Below are positions 7,999 through 16,255 of a DNA stretch of 64,000 nt, piece by piece. This stretch comes from Zoogloea oleivorans. Lineage in GTDB: Bacteria > Pseudomonadota > Gammaproteobacteria > Burkholderiales > Rhodocyclaceae. The notes below the pieces were generated by a model. That model saw only the letters and a program-made list of their open reading frames with translations, was not told the DNA's origin and did no database searches. The DNA lies in NCBI RefSeq assembly GCF_008107625.1, contig NZ_SDKK01000005.1, positions 106,324 to 170,323 on the forward strand. Direction: 5' to 3'. Within the stretch, counting starts at the first letter, position 1, and every line of letters starts with the position of its first letter. Both the position numbers and the translations under genes were made by a program.

Positions 7999-8753
7999 TC
8001 CTTGCGTCCCATGAAGTGTTTGGCGTAGCGGGCATCGAGCCGGGAAACCGGCAGCAGGATGGGCAGGTCGGCCGTGTTGAAATCGGGATCCCAGGCCGGT
8101 TCGCCGCAAATCCAGGCACCGGCCCGCAGGTAACCCTTGATGAGGGGCGGCGTGTCGGCGTCGAGATCCTGGCGCAAGGCCTGAAGGGGCAGCGGGGTAC
8201 GCGGGAAAACGCGGTACTCGAGGGGGCAGAGATGCTCTTCCTTGAGACGATTATACAGACTGGCCGCCGTGTGCCCGCCGTCGGCCATGCTGATCGAGGC
8301 GCAGCCGGTCAGGTAGTCGTAGTTGTTCTCAAGCATGTAGCGGGCGAGACCAGCCCACAGCAGGGTGATGACGGCGCCGGAACGGTAGTCGGCATCGATG
8401 CAGGAGCGGCCGATCTCCACCATGCGCTCGCGCAAGTGACGCAGGCGGGTCAGGTCGAACTCGCTCTCGGAATAGTAGCTGCCCACTTCCCGCGCGGCGC
8501 TTGGCGACAGGATGCGATAGGTACCGACGATGCGTCCGGCGTCCTCGTCACGCACGATCAGGTGATCGCAGAAGGCGTCATACAGGTCGCGATCCACACC
8601 CGGCGTGCGGCTCGGCAGGCGGGCACCCATTTCGTCGGCGAATACCCGGTAGCGCAGCTTCTGGGCCTCCAGTATCTCGGTGGGGCAGCTGGCAAGGCCC
8701 ACGTGCAGGTTGCGACCGGGGCGGTGGGCGACTTGTTGTTCCTTGTGCAGCAT
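7995..8753 (-). CDS. olsB: L-ornithine N-alpha-acyltransferase (OlsB family, GNAT fold)
   Basis: A 252-residue GNAT-fold protein of the OlsB/hemolysin-like group, which adds a 3-hydroxy-fatty acyl chain from acyl carrier protein to ornithine, the first step of phosphorus-free ornithine lipid synthesis. Visible marks are EAQKLRYRVFADEMGA near the N-terminus, CDHLIVRDEDAGRIVGTYRI, and EIGRSCIDADYRSGAVITLL with the acyl-donor-binding turn. The ATG at 8753 has GAGGA 7 nt upstream. Its stop overlaps the probable start of olsA, the enzyme for the second step, which supports the assignment. Such lipids often replace phospholipids under phosphate limitation; no Pho box was recognised here. Confidence 0.85.
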   Translation of the reverse strand: MLHKEQQVAHRPGRNLHVGLASCPTEILEAQKLRYRVFADEMGARLPSRTPGVDRDLYDAFCDHLIVRDEDAGRIVGTYRILSPSAAREVGSYYSESEFDLTRLRHLRERMVEIGRSCIDADYRSGAVITLLWAGLARYMLENNYDYLTGCASISMADGGHTAASLYNRLKEEHLCPLEYRVFPRTPLPLQALRQDLDADTPPLIKGYLRAGAWICGEPAWDPDFNTADLPILLPVSRLDARYAKHFMGRKD

Positions 8754-8852
8754 GGCGGAATCCTCGTTGGGTTTCCGCGCATTGTGGAAATGCTGCGTTG
8801 CGACGCCGTGAAGGGGTGGTTACGGGTATGTGACGCACAGCCGCCCCGCATG

Positions 8853-8882
8853 AAAAAAGGGGACCATGACGGCCCCCTTTCT
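8853..8882 (-). terminator. Rho-independent terminator of the aroQ-acc run
   Basis: On the minus strand, GGGGGCC-gtcat-GGTCCCC forms a hairpin followed directly by six T residues. It lies 18 nt past the stop of the glycine-zipper lipoprotein gene at 8901 and so closes the long minus-strand run that begins near 16207. Confidence 0.85.
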
Positions 8883-8900
8883 GGCGCTGCGAGATGTCGC

Positions 8901-9356
8901 TCAGCGAGTCACGCGGGTGGTGCGGCCGTCCTGCAGCAGGCGAATTCGTTCGCCGGGCTTGAAGCCTTCGCCGCCGTCTTCCTGGATGATCGCCAGCATT
9001 TCCCCGTTGTCCATCTTGACGGTGACTTCCACGCCCTGCTTGCGGGTCATGCCTTCTTCGGCGGCCGCGCCGGCCATGCCGCCAACCACCGCGCCCACTA
9101 CGGCGGCAATGGCGGAGCCCTTGCCGCCGCCCACCGTGCTGCCGGCGATGCCGCCAACCGCTGCGCCGCCGAGGGTGCCGATTGGCGAGTTGGTGCCTTC
9201 CAGCTTGACCAGACGGACGCTTTCGATGACGCCCATGCGCACATTCATGACGCGTCGGGTTTCAGCCCGTTCGTAGTCTCCGCCGCCGAGGCCGGAAGCG
9301 CAGCCCGTGACAGTCACGGCGGCCAGCAGGGCCAAGGTCAGATTGAGAACTCGCAT
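8901..9356 (-). CDS. Glycine-zipper outer-membrane lipoprotein (SlyB/PcP-like)
   Basis: A 151-residue lipoprotein. The N-terminus MRVLNLTLALLAAVTVTGC ends in a lipobox with Cys19 as the lipidated residue. The middle is a glycine-zipper 2TM segment rich in small residues (IGTLGGAAVGGIAGSTVGGG and AAVVGAVVGGMAG), and the C-terminus DGGEGFKPGERIRLLQDG is the soluble end seen in SlyB/PcP proteins. It should sit in the outer membrane and help envelope integrity; a specific role is not shown. The ATG at 9356 follows AAAGGAAG. It starts 11 nt after the kinase gene ends and is followed by a terminator, so it is the last gene of the operon. Confidence 0.85.
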   Translation of the reverse strand: MRVLNLTLALLAAVTVTGCASGLGGGDYERAETRRVMNVRMGVIESVRLVKLEGTNSPIGTLGGAAVGGIAGSTVGGGKGSAIAAVVGAVVGGMAGAAAEEGMTRKQGVEVTVKMDNGEMLAIIQEDGGEGFKPGERIRLLQDGRTTRVTR

Positions 9357-9367
9357 TTTTCTTCCTT

Positions 9368-10303
9368 TCACCACAGGGTTGATCCAAAGGCTGTCCGATA
9401 GGCATCGCCGATTTCGTCCCGGCTGGGGGCGTGATTTTGCCCGCCGCGGTGGGCTATTTTGATGGCACCCATCAGGGAGGCAAGGCGCCCGGTCTGTTCC
9501 CAGTCGAGGCCTTGCTCGATGCCATAGAGCAGACCGGCTCGGTAGGCATCTCCGCAGCCGGTCGGGTCTTCGAGGCGGCCTGCAGCAGCACAGGGAATGT
9601 CGATCTTGCGTCCGTCGGTGTGGATCTCCGAGCCTTCTCCACCGCGGGTCACGATCAGAGCCTTTACCTCGTCGGCCAGGGATTCGATGGTGCGACCGGT
9701 GCGTTCGCACAGCAGGCGCGCTTCATAGTCGTTGACCGTGCAGTAGTCGGCCAGTTGCAGGCAGGCGAGAAGTTCTTCGCCGTTGAACATGGGCAGGCCC
9801 TGGCCTGGATCGAAAACGAAGGGGATGCCGGCCTCGGCGAACTGGCGGGCGTGTTCGAGCATGCCATCGCGGCCATCCGGCGAGACGATGCCCAGCGTCA
9901 CGCCCTGGGTGTGCTCCACCTTGTTGAGGTGGGAGTGGACCATCGCTCCGGGGTGGAAGGCGGTGATCTGGTTGTCGTCCAGGTCAGTGGTGATGAAGGC
10001 CTGGGCCGTGAAGCTGCCGGGTACCTGGGTGACGTGGGTGCGGGACAGGCCGAGGCGGTCCAGGCGCTCCAGGTAGGGTGCCGCGTCGTCGCCAACGGTG
10101 GCCATGATCAGGGCTTCGCCACCGAGCAATTGCAGGTTGTAGGCGATGTTGCCGGCACAGCCGCCAAACTCGCGCCGCATTTCCGGCACGAGGAAGGAGA
10201 CGTTCAGGATGTGGATCTGCTCGGGCAGGATGTGGTTCTTGAAGCGGTCATGGAACACCATGATCGAGTCGAAGGCGATGGAGCCGCAGATAAGTGTGGA
10301 CAT
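9368..10303 (-). CDS. PfkB-family carbohydrate/nucleoside kinase
   Basis: A 311-residue ribokinase-fold kinase. EFGGCAGNIAYNLQLLGG near residue 45 is the substrate-side G-G-x-x-x-N signature, and DPTGCGDAYRAGLLYG near residue 245 is the C-terminal PfkB signature with the catalytic Asp and anion hole. Proteins of this type in betaproteobacteria are commonly annotated as adenosine or sugar kinase; the substrate cannot be fixed by eye. It lies between the DUF3426 gene (62 nt away) and the lipoprotein gene (11 nt away). The ATG at 10303 opens a full-length family member. Confidence 0.85.
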   Translation of the reverse strand: MSTLICGSIAFDSIMVFHDRFKNHILPEQIHILNVSFLVPEMRREFGGCAGNIAYNLQLLGGEALIMATVGDDAAPYLERLDRLGLSRTHVTQVPGSFTAQAFITTDLDDNQITAFHPGAMVHSHLNKVEHTQGVTLGIVSPDGRDGMLEHARQFAEAGIPFVFDPGQGLPMFNGEELLACLQLADYCTVNDYEARLLCERTGRTIESLADEVKALIVTRGGEGSEIHTDGRKIDIPCAAAGRLEDPTGCGDAYRAGLLYGIEQGLDWEQTGRLASLMGAIKIAHRGGQNHAPSRDEIGDAYRTAFGSTLW

Positions 10304-10365
10304 GGGCGCAGGGCAATTGGGCGAATGGATTGCGGCCGGGGGAGACGCTCGTTTCCCCCGGCCGG

Positions 10366-11667
10366 TCAGGGGTAAAAGGCGTACACGCGATAACCTGCTG
10401 CCGCCACACCCGGTGCTTCAAAGGTGACCCGTGTGACCACTTCGCGCCGTGCCGGGAAAGCATCCCTGGGGGCGTCGGTGGGCAGCCACTGAATGGGTTC
10501 TAGGACGCGTCGGACGAGGGCCTTGTCGCGGGCATCGGTGAGCGTGATTTCGAGGTGCGGCCAGGCTTGCTGGAATTCAGCTCGATTGCGCAGGGTGGCA
10601 TGCAGCGTGAAGAAGGCTTCCCGGCCGGCGTCGGGCTGGATGTCGGAGCTTTCGATGGCGATGGCGGCGGGGTCGCGGGGCAGGGGGAGCTCGCAGCCCA
10701 GGCCGGCACACAGGCTTTCCATGAAGGGCCGCATCTGCGGTGTGGACTGGACGATCTCGTCGCGTAAGACCAGAACCCCCTGGGCGAGCAGGGCGAGGAA
10801 CAGCAGTGTTGCGCCCGCCGACCACGCGGCCTGCCTGAGGGCCGGTGAGACACCGCTTTCCTCGCTGACGGCGGGTGCGTCAGCCGGGTCTTCTTCGGGC
10901 TCCTCCTCAATCGGCAGCGCAGGTTCATCGCTCCGATGGGGTCTGGCGAGCGGGCTTATGAGTGGCTGGGTGACGTCCCGGGTGTGGATCAGGGCGTCGA
11001 AATCCACCGGGCCTTGGTGGGTGTCCGGCAGGGGCGGCGCTGTTTCGAAAGGTTGGGGGGCGGGAACCTCTTCGATCGCCCGCGGTGTTTCGTCGTCGGG
11101 GAGCGGAAATTCCATGGCCGGGGCGAAGATGTCTTCGGCTTCGGTGTCCGCCGGCGGCCATTCCTGTGCGGCTTCTGCGCCGATTTCCCCGGTGGGCTCC
11201 AGCCACTCTGCGTCGTCCTGGTGTGCGGCGAAGGCGGGTTCCTCCCGGAATTCCGGCTCGGTGTCCTCCTGAAGGAGAAACGTGGGCGGCTCGTTCGGGA
11301 ACTCGGTGTCGACGGGGGGCAGTGGCGGGATGTCTATGGCCAGAGGCGCCGCGGGCTCGGTCGCTTCGGCGGGTGCGTCGATCTCGGGCGGCCAGGTGTA
11401 ATCGTCGCTGACCGTGGCTTCCACGGGGGGCGGAACTTCTTCGTCCGGCAGTTTTTCTTCGAGAACGAAGAGGGATGTTTCGATGCCGGTGGGCAGGATG
11501 ACTGGCGCGGGTGTCGCGTCGGCGAGCGGACTTTCGTCGACGACGGACTCCAGCGCGTTGAAGGCATGATTGCACTGACCGCAGCGCACTCGTCCCTGAC
11601 GCGCGCTCAATTGCTCGGGGCGCACCCGGAAGGTGGTGGAGCACGCCGGGCAGCGCGCGAGGATCAT
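10366..11667 (-). CDS. MJ0042-type zinc-ribbon / DUF3426 membrane protein
   Basis: A 433-residue protein of unknown function that usually follows prmA in betaproteobacteria. Residues 1-38 form a zinc ribbon of the MJ0042 type (C6-x2-C9 and C29-x2-C32). A long acidic, proline-rich, probably disordered region follows to about residue 270. One membrane helix (about 273-297, AGATLLFLALLAQGVLVL) precedes a C-terminal DUF3426 domain that should be periplasmic, so the zinc ribbon would face the cytoplasm. Its ATG overlaps the prmA stop as ATGA, indicating coupled translation. Function is unknown. Confidence 0.85.
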   Translation of the reverse strand: MILARCPACSTTFRVRPEQLSARQGRVRCGQCNHAFNALESVVDESPLADATPAPVILPTGIETSLFVLEEKLPDEEVPPPVEATVSDDYTWPPEIDAPAEATEPAAPLAIDIPPLPPVDTEFPNEPPTFLLQEDTEPEFREEPAFAAHQDDAEWLEPTGEIGAEAAQEWPPADTEAEDIFAPAMEFPLPDDETPRAIEEVPAPQPFETAPPLPDTHQGPVDFDALIHTRDVTQPLISPLARPHRSDEPALPIEEEPEEDPADAPAVSEESGVSPALRQAAWSAGATLLFLALLAQGVLVLRDEIVQSTPQMRPFMESLCAGLGCELPLPRDPAAIAIESSDIQPDAGREAFFTLHATLRNRAEFQQAWPHLEITLTDARDKALVRRVLEPIQWLPTDAPRDAFPARREVVTRVTFEAPGVAAAGYRVYAFYP

Positions 11668-12566
11668 GACACCGCTTGTTCCGGCCGTTCGCCCTGCAGG
11701 CGCACCCAGCCGTCAAAGGTGGCGCCGACCGTGAGGGCGATGTAGGGCGCGTAGGCTGCGATGACATCCTCGGCCTGGGCTTCCAGTACGCCTGACAGCG
11801 CGAGCCGTCCGCCGGGGGCGACGCGGGCGGCCAGCAGTGGTGCCAGCATCTTGAGCGGATTGGTCAGGATGTTGGCGACGACCCGCTGGAAGGTGCCCTC
11901 GAGGGGCTTGGCGGAAACCTGCAGATGCAGGCTGACACCGTTGCTGGCGGCGTTGTTGGCCGCGGTTTCGACGGCTTTCTCGTCGATATCCACACCGGTC
12001 ACTTCGCCGGCGCCCAGCTTGACTGCGGCAATTCCCAGGATGCCGGAGCCGCAGCCGTAATCGAGCACGCTGACGCCGGGCTGGGTGTTGTCGGTGAGCC
12101 ACTCGAGGCATAGCCGGGTGGTCGGGTGGGAGCCCGTGCCGAAGGCCATGCCTGGGTCGAGGACCAGGTTGATCGCGCCGGCGTCGGGGGCGACGTGCCA
12201 CGAGGGCACGATCCACAGATGCTCGGTGATGCGGATCGGATCGAACTGGCTCTGGGTCAGTTGCACCCAGTTCTGTTCTTCCACCTCTTCGATGGTGAAG
12301 GGCGGTACCGTCTTGAGCCCTACCGCCGCCGAGGCGGTAGCCAGGGCCTGGGCGAGGTCGGTGTCGGTGTCGAACAGGGCTACCACGCGGCTGTGGTCCC
12401 ACAGGCTGGCCGGGGACATGCCCGGTTCGCCGAACTGGGGTTTTTCCGCGTCGGTGCCGGCGTCCGCGTCGTCGATACTGACCGACAGCGCGCCATGTTC
12501 CATGAGTGCTTCAGAGAGGGCTTCGGCGCGCGTGGCGTCAGCCTGCAGGATGACCGATAACCACAT
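11664..12566 (-). CDS. prmA: Ribosomal protein L11 methyltransferase
   Basis: A 300-residue class I SAM-dependent methyltransferase that trimethylates ribosomal protein L11. The N-terminal domain (WVQLTQSQFDPIRI near residue 105) binds L11; the SAM site is VLDYGCGSGILGIAA near residue 170; VVANILTNPL is the N-x-x-x-x-P-L motif IV. The start is ATG 12566, which overlaps the accC stop by one base (TGATG). The frame stays open far upstream, opposite codon use of accC, and that extension is not real. Genes accB-accC-prmA are commonly linked in proteobacteria. Confidence 0.93.
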   Translation of the reverse strand: MWLSVILQADATRAEALSEALMEHGALSVSIDDADAGTDAEKPQFGEPGMSPASLWDHSRVVALFDTDTDLAQALATASAAVGLKTVPPFTIEEVEEQNWVQLTQSQFDPIRITEHLWIVPSWHVAPDAGAINLVLDPGMAFGTGSHPTTRLCLEWLTDNTQPGVSVLDYGCGSGILGIAAVKLGAGEVTGVDIDEKAVETAANNAASNGVSLHLQVSAKPLEGTFQRVVANILTNPLKMLAPLLAARVAPGGRLALSGVLEAQAEDVIAAYAPYIALTVGATFDGWVRLQGERPEQAVS

Positions 12567-13933
12567 CAGGTTTTGCTCACTTCGTTGCGCCCGGCCAGCT
12601 TGTGCTCGAGGTAGTGAATGCTTGTGCCACCCTCGACGAAGCGGGCGTCGAGCATCAGTTCCTGGTGCAGCGGAATGTTGGTCTTGATGCCTTCGACGAG
12701 CATCTCGGACAGGGCGATGCGCATGCGGCGGATGGCCTGATCGCGGGTGTCGCCATAGGCGATCAGCTTGCCGATCATCGAGTCGTAGTGCTGCGGCACG
12801 GTGTAACCGTTGTACACGTGGGAATCGACGCGGATGCCGGGGCCGCCGGGGACGTGCCAGTTGCTGATCTTGCCCGGGCAGGGAGTGAACTTGAACGGGT
12901 CTTCGGCGTTGATCCGGCATTCCACGGCGTGACCGCGGAATTCGATGTCTTTCTGCTTGTAACGCAGTTTCTGGCCGGCGGCGACGCGGATCTGTTCCTG
13001 CACGATGTCGACCCCGGTGATGAGTTCGGTGACCGGGTGCTCGACCTGGACCCGGGTGTTCATCTCGATGAAGTAGAACTCGCCGTTCTCGTAGAGGAAT
13101 TCGAAGGTGCCGGCGCCCCGGTAGCCGATCTTGCGGCAGGCTTCGGCGCAGCGCTCGCCGATGCGCAGGATGTGGCGGCGTTCGATGCCGGGAGCGGGCG
13201 CTTCCTCGATGACTTTCTGGTGGCGGCGCTGCATGGAGCAATCGCGCTCGCCCAGGTGGATGGCGCTGCCGTGCTGGTCGGCAAGAATCTGGATTTCCAC
13301 GTGACGCGGATTTTCCAGGAACTTTTCCATGTACACGACCGGATTGCCGAAGAAGGCACCGGCTTCGGAACGGGTCGTGGTGACGGCGTTGAGCAGCGCG
13401 GCTTCGGTGTGCACCACGCGCATGCCGCGGCCGCCACCGCCACCGGCCGCCTTGATGATCACTGGGTAACCAACGGCACGGGCGATCTTGACGATCTCCT
13501 TCGGGTCTTCCGGCAGGGCGCCTTCGGAGCCCGGCACGCAGGGCACGCCGGCAGCCTTCATGGCGTCTTTCGCCGAAACCTTGTCGCCCATCAGGCGGAT
13601 GGTTTCGGCGCGGGGGCCGATGAAGACGAAGCCGGATTGCTCGACCCGCTCGGCGAAGTCGGCGTTCTCGGAGAGAAAACCGTAGCCCGGGTGGATGGCC
13701 TCCGAGTCGGTGACTTCAGCGGCGGAAATCAGCGCCGGGATGTTCAGGTAGCTCAGCGTGGACGAGGCCGGGCCGATGCACACGGATTCGTCGGCCAGCT
13801 TGACGTACTTGGCCTCGGCGTCGGGCTCGGAATGGACCGCGACGGTCTTGATGCCGAGTTCGCGGCAGGCTCGCAGCACGCGGAGGGCAATTTCGCCCCG
13901 GTTGGCGATGAGGATCTTCTCGAACATGGCCAT
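12566..13933 (-). CDS. accC: Acetyl-CoA carboxylase, biotin carboxylase subunit
   Basis: A 455-residue biotin carboxylase that carboxylates the biotin on AccB with bicarbonate and ATP, the first half of malonyl-CoA formation. The N-terminal domain opens with [20 protein letters not shown]; the ATP-grasp glycine loop is [11 protein letters not shown] near residue 160; [16 protein letters not shown] holds the catalytic Glu/Asn/Arg residues. ATG 13933 and ATG 13927 (MFEKIL) are both possible starts. The gene begins 3 nt after accB ends and runs into prmA. Confidence 0.95.
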   Translation of the reverse strand: MAMFEKILIANRGEIALRVLRACRELGIKTVAVHSEPDAEAKYVKLADESVCIGPASSTLSYLNIPALISAAEVTDSEAIHPGYGFLSENADFAERVEQSGFVFIGPRAETIRLMGDKVSAKDAMKAAGVPCVPGSEGALPEDPKEIVKIARAVGYPVIIKAAGGGGGRGMRVVHTEAALLNAVTTTRSEAGAFFGNPVVYMEKFLENPRHVEIQILADQHGSAIHLGERDCSMQRRHQKVIEEAPAPGIERRHILRIGERCAEACRKIGYRGAGTFEFLYENGEFYFIEMNTRVQVEHPVTELITGVDIVQEQIRVAAGQKLRYKQKDIEFRGHAVECRINAEDPFKFTPCPGKISNWHVPGGPGIRVDSHVYNGYTVPQHYDSMIGKLIAYGDTRDQAIRRMRIALSEMLVEGIKTNIPLHQELMLDARFVEGGTSIHYLEHKLAGRNEVSKT

Positions 13934-13936
13934 GGC

Positions 13937-14386
13937 TCAGCCGATGATGAAGAGGGGTTCGCCGTACTCCACGGGTTCGCCGTTTTCGACCAGGATGGCC
14001 TTGATGACGCCAGTGCCGTCCGATTCGATTTCGTTCATGAGCTTCATCGCTTCGATGATGCACAGGGGGTCGCCGAGCGAGACGTTCTGGCCGACTTCCA
14101 CCAGGGCCTTGCCGCCGGGGGCGCTGGAGCGGTAGAAGGTGCCGACCATCGGCGACTTGACCACGTGGCCTTCGGGCAGGGCCGGTTCGGCCGGAGCCGC
14201 GGGGGCGGCAGCAGGTGCTGCGACCATCTGCTGGGCAGCGGGTGCTTGGGTGACGTAATTGACCGGGGCGGGGCCGGTGACATGCTTGGCGATGCGGACC
14301 TTTTCCTCGCCTTCGGTGACTTCCAGCTCGGAGATGCCGGATTCCTGGACCAGGTCGATCAATTTCTTGAGCTTGCGAAGATCCAT
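13937..14386 (-). CDS. accB: Acetyl-CoA carboxylase, biotin carboxyl carrier protein
   Basis: A 149-residue carrier protein. [14 protein letters not shown] near the C-terminus is the biotinylation motif with Lys115 as the acceptor. The N-terminal part ([18 protein letters not shown]) is the helical region, followed by an Ala/Pro-rich flexible linker (residues 50-75) and then the barrel-sandwich biotinyl domain with the bacterial 'thumb' segment. It is the first acc gene of the run and lies 58 nt after aroQ. Both length and layout fit the family. Confidence 0.95.
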   Translation of the reverse strand: MDLRKLKKLIDLVQESGISELEVTEGEEKVRIAKHVTGPAPVNYVTQAPAAQQMVAAPAAAPAAPAEPALPEGHVVKSPMVGTFYRSSAPGGKALVEVGQNVSLGDPLCIIEAMKLMNEIESDGTGVIKAILVENGEPVEYGEPLFIIG

Positions 14387-14444
14387 AGTATTCCCCTTGA
14401 TGTATTGGGCGGCTCGCCGGACGGCGGGCCTGCCGATGTCTGAT

Positions 14445-14942
14445 TTAGCCGCGAGCGGCGCGGAGACGGGCGAGGGCGAACTCGAGGGCGAGTTGGTAGC
14501 CCTGGGCGCCCAGTCCGCAGATCACTCCGACAGCCTTGTCGGAAAAGTAGGAGTGATGACGGAACGGCTCGCGGGCGTGGATATTGGACAGATGCACTTC
14601 GACGTACGGAATGTCGACCCCGGCCAAGGCGTCCCGCAGCGCAACGCTGGTATGGGTGTAGCCGGCCGGGTTGATGATGATGAAATCGACCCCTTCAGCG
14701 CTGGCCGCCTGGACCCGGTCGATCAGTTCGCCTTCGTGGTTGCTCTGGAAGGATTCCAGCAGGACCGCGTCGGCCTTGGCCCGGCTCTCCATGGCGAGAT
14801 GGATGTCGGAGAGGGTGGTGAGCCCGTAGATGCCGGGTTCACGGCGACCGAGCAAATTGAGGTTGGGGCCATGCAGAACGAGAATGCGGTGCTGCGGCAG
14901 GTCCTCGGGGCTGGCTTCCTGGGTGCGATTTTTCCGCGTCAT
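14445..14942 (-). CDS. aroQ: 3-dehydroquinate dehydratase, type II
   Basis: A 165-residue type II dehydroquinase, the third step of the shikimate pathway. [20 protein letters not shown] contains the active-site Asn/Arg/Tyr cluster, [18 protein letters not shown] the substrate-binding Asn and Thr/Ser, and [18 protein letters not shown] the catalytic His region. The start ATG 14942 gives an N-terminal extension of about 20 residues beyond the usual IxVLHGPN start; no closer start has a better ribosome site. The order aroQ-accB-accC is conserved in many proteobacteria. Confidence 0.93.
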   Translation of the reverse strand: MTRKNRTQEASPEDLPQHRILVLHGPNLNLLGRREPGIYGLTTLSDIHLAMESRAKADAVLLESFQSNHEGELIDRVQAASAEGVDFIIINPAGYTHTSVALRDALAGVDIPYVEVHLSNIHAREPFRHHSYFSDKAVGVICGLGAQGYQLALEFALARLRAARG

Positions 14943-14999
14943 GTGTGCAAGTTTGCCGTAATTCGACGCAATTTGTCCACCTTGGACGGCTTTCCCGGC

Positions 15000-15548
15000 T
15001 TATCGGGGTTGGCTCAGTCCGGCCAGTTTGCGATCAAGTTCGTCCTCGGAGAGGGCTCCGAGCTTGATCTGGCTGATGGCGCCATTTTTGTCGATGATCA
15101 ATGTAAAGGGAAGGCCCTGGGAGGCATTGCCGAGTTCTTCGGTGAGTTGAACCACGGCTGGCGAGGCGATCACCAGCGGATAGCTGACTTTCTGCGCCGT
15201 CTGGAAGTTGCTGACGTTCTTCTCCGTATCGATGCTGATCCCTACGAACTGAACGCCCTTGTCGGCGTATTTCTGGCTCATCGCCGAAAAGGCCGGGATT
15301 TCCTTGCGGCAGGGCGGGCACCAGGTGGCCCAGAAGTTAACTACCAGCACCTTGCCCTTCCATTGGGCGAGGGGCTGCTTGACGCCCTTGGTGTCGGGCA
15401 GTTCAAGGGCCAGCAGCTTGGCGAGGGCTGCACTTTGTGCTGGAGAGGCCGCTGCCACAGGGGCCTCCTTGCGGGCGTAGAGAACGCCGGCGCCGCCGGC
15501 AAGCAGGGCCACGAGGGGGACGAGAACGAAGGAGATTCCGCGATTCAT
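15000..15548 (-). CDS. TlpA/ResA-like thioredoxin-fold protein, membrane-anchored
   Basis: A 182-residue periplasmic thiol-disulfide protein. An uncleaved signal or anchor helix (VLVPLVALLAGGAGVLYA) precedes a thioredoxin fold with active site W76-C77-P-P-C80 in VNFWATWCPPCRKE, as in TlpA/ResA reductases, and a cis-proline in LPFTLIIDKNG. The CPPC motif suggests a role in keeping apo-cytochrome or other exported cysteines reduced. Its ATG overlaps the stop of the upstream gene (ATGA), and aroQ follows 57 nt later. Confidence 0.88.
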   Translation of the reverse strand: MNRGISFVLVPLVALLAGGAGVLYARKEAPVAAASPAQSAALAKLLALELPDTKGVKQPLAQWKGKVLVVNFWATWCPPCRKEIPAFSAMSQKYADKGVQFVGISIDTEKNVSNFQTAQKVSYPLVIASPAVVQLTEELGNASQGLPFTLIIDKNGAISQIKLGALSEDELDRKLAGLSQPR

Positions 15549-16207
15549 GGAGGGGTATTGGCCGCAGCCGGAGTTTCATTGACGAGGGCTTCGACGCCGG
15601 AAAGACGGGCGCGTTCCATCTGTCGGGCGCCGTGGGGGCGGCGATGGAGGCGTTCTGCGTCCTGGGCGTAGATGCGCAGCTTGACGGGGATCTCGTCCCA
15701 GTCGAAGACCAGGATGGCCTCCGGGGCGTCCGGCTGGTTGCGACGCGGCTCCTTGTGTTCGTAAGCCACGTCCTGGTTGAGGAAGAAGATTTCCACTTCC
15801 TTGGCGCTTTCGGGAAACAGGTCGATTTCGATTTCCGAATAGCGTCCGGCGGTGCCTTCCAGCACGGCACCGACAAGATAGGGGCGGAAGGGCTCCAGTT
15901 CGCGCATGATTTCGATGGCCGCCAGACGCATCACATGCTGGCGTTCCAGGTGTTCTTCGTCCTGGAAAACAGCCAGGTAGGTGCGGACTTCCGCTTCGAT
16001 CTCGGCGTTGTTGGGGAGCTCGTCGGCGTTGCTGGCGCCCAGTTGGCGGGCGGCCTTGCGCTTGGCAAAGCCATAATCGTTGATGCCGTCTTCGGCGATC
16101 ATGCGCGCCGCCAGGGCGGCGATTTCGCGGCGCAGGTTGCCGCGGTTCAGAACGACAGGGCGCGGCATGGCGGTCGGTGCTCCCCGTTCGATTAGAATGT
16201 CCTCCAT
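15545..16207 (-). CDS. Conserved hypothetical, weakly nucleotidyltransferase-like
   Basis: A protein of 220 residues if it starts at ATG 16207, or 207 if it starts at ATG 16168 (MPRPVVLNRG), which I think is more likely because a TAGAAT box overlaps the first start. VGAVLEGTAGRYSEIEIDLF recalls the G-S-x5-S-D-I-D core of nucleotidyltransferases, but the paired aspartates are not clearly kept, so activity is doubtful. A helical N-terminal half precedes it. It is translationally coupled to the TlpA-like gene (4-nt overlap) and divergent from mpl. I do not recognise a characterised homologue. Confidence 0.7.
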   Translation of the reverse strand: MEDILIERGAPTAMPRPVVLNRGNLRREIAALAARMIAEDGINDYGFAKRKAARQLGASNADELPNNAEIEAEVRTYLAVFQDEEHLERQHVMRLAAIEIMRELEPFRPYLVGAVLEGTAGRYSEIEIDLFPESAKEVEIFFLNQDVAYEHKEPRRNQPDAPEAILVFDWDEIPVKLRIYAQDAERLHRRPHGARQMERARLSGVEALVNETPAAANTPP

Positions 16208-16211
16208 TCTA
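16193..16211. promoter_or_regulatory. Symmetrical TAGAAT dyad in the mpl divergent promoter region
   Basis: TAGAATG-tcctc-CATTCTA is a perfect 7-bp inverted repeat with a 5-nt spacer between the divergent genes. Each arm offers a TAGAAT -10-like hexamer, one for each direction, so the two transcripts could start almost back to back. No good -35 was found for either, so the promoter reading is tentative. Confidence 0.35.
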
Positions 16212-16255
16212 CACACGACTGTTGCGGCGCTGTTTCGGCCGCGCTCACGGACTAC

